From: Alphaproteobacteria bacterium
GTDB lineage: Bacteria > Pseudomonadota > Alphaproteobacteria > ATCC43930 > CGMCC-115725
Assembly (NCBI GenBank): GCA_019237175.1
Contig: JAFAHP010000367.1
Coordinates: forward strand, 1-6,109
Length of the DNA: 6,109 nt
Direction of reading: 5' to 3'
Both the position numbers and the translations under genes were made by a program. The notes below the pieces were generated by a model that was not told where the DNA came from, ran no database searches, and saw only the letters and a program-made list of their open reading frames with translations. Below, in pieces: positions 6,012 through 6,109 of the stretch (positions within the stretch are counted from its first letter, which is position 1; every line of letters starts with the position of its first letter).

Positions 6012-6109
6012 CAAGGGGATTCGGCTGTCCCCCGATCGCTTACAGACCCCATGGCGAAGAGCGATCCGGCCCACGGGTCCGCGCTATGAGGCTGGGCAAG
6101 AATGCGGAT
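6012..6109. other. Non-coding edge, no gene recognised
   Basis: Together with 5801-6011 this makes a stretch of about 309 bp without a convincing gene. A 7-bp inverted repeat GATCGCT (6034-6040) / AGCGATC (6060-6066) with a 19-nt gap is present. A minus-strand frame is open from the window edge to a stop at 5897-5899 but runs through the palindromic repeat and lacks recognisable protein features. Confidence 0.4.

Noticed and set aside
5897..6109. Minus-strand frame open from the right edge to a TAG at 5897-5899 (71 codons)
   Set aside because: It runs through the palindromic repeat at 5969-6011 and lacks recognisable motifs. It could be the tail of a gene beyond the window, but nothing supports that here.
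6086..6109. Possible plus-strand gene start (ATG at 6086, MRLGKNAD)
   Set aside because: Only eight codons are visible, with no convincing ribosome-binding site. It cannot be judged from this window.

Overview
The window looks like chromosomal DNA of a GC-rich alphaproteobacterium of the order Hyphomicrobiales (Rhizobiales), possibly Bradyrhizobium-like. This rests on the high G+C, the protein sequences, and three families of short palindromic intergenic repeats of the kind scattered through such genomes. The genus is an inference.

The core is a leftward (minus-strand) lanthanide-dependent methanol oxidation cluster. In transcription order it holds xoxF (PQQ methanol dehydrogenase, 5800-3941), a small periplasmic cytochrome c of the XoxG/CycB type (3871-3434), a XoxJ/MxaJ-type periplasmic binding protein (3370-2405), a secreted pentapeptide-repeat protein (2399-1638) starting 5 nt after xoxJ, and a class I SAM-dependent methyltransferase (1533-805, TTG start). 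XoxF should oxidise methanol (and perhaps other small alcohols or formaldehyde) in the periplasm with PQQ and a lanthanide. The cytochrome would take the electrons, and XoxJ is the accessory protein that always travels with the pair. The roles of the pentapeptide protein and the methyltransferase here are unknown.

At the left edge a REP-like palindromic repeat (26-93) is followed at once by a rightward gene (101-733) for an exported, coiled-coil-rich protein of unknown function. It is convergent with the methyltransferase. At the right edge, 5801-6109 is the xoxF leader and promoter region. It has a good Shine-Dalgarno, a 16-bp palindrome (5866-5881) and another palindromic repeat (5969-6011); no convincing gene is seen there.

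The most unusual features are four. (1) A 120-bp element with 12-bp terminal inverted repeats lies exactly in frame (40 codons) inside the signal-peptide coding region of xoxJ. (2) A secreted pentapeptide-repeat protein is coupled to xoxJ. (3) XoxF seems to carry an insertion of about 25 residues near its C-terminus. (4) A terminator-like hairpin sits between xoxF and the cytochrome gene.
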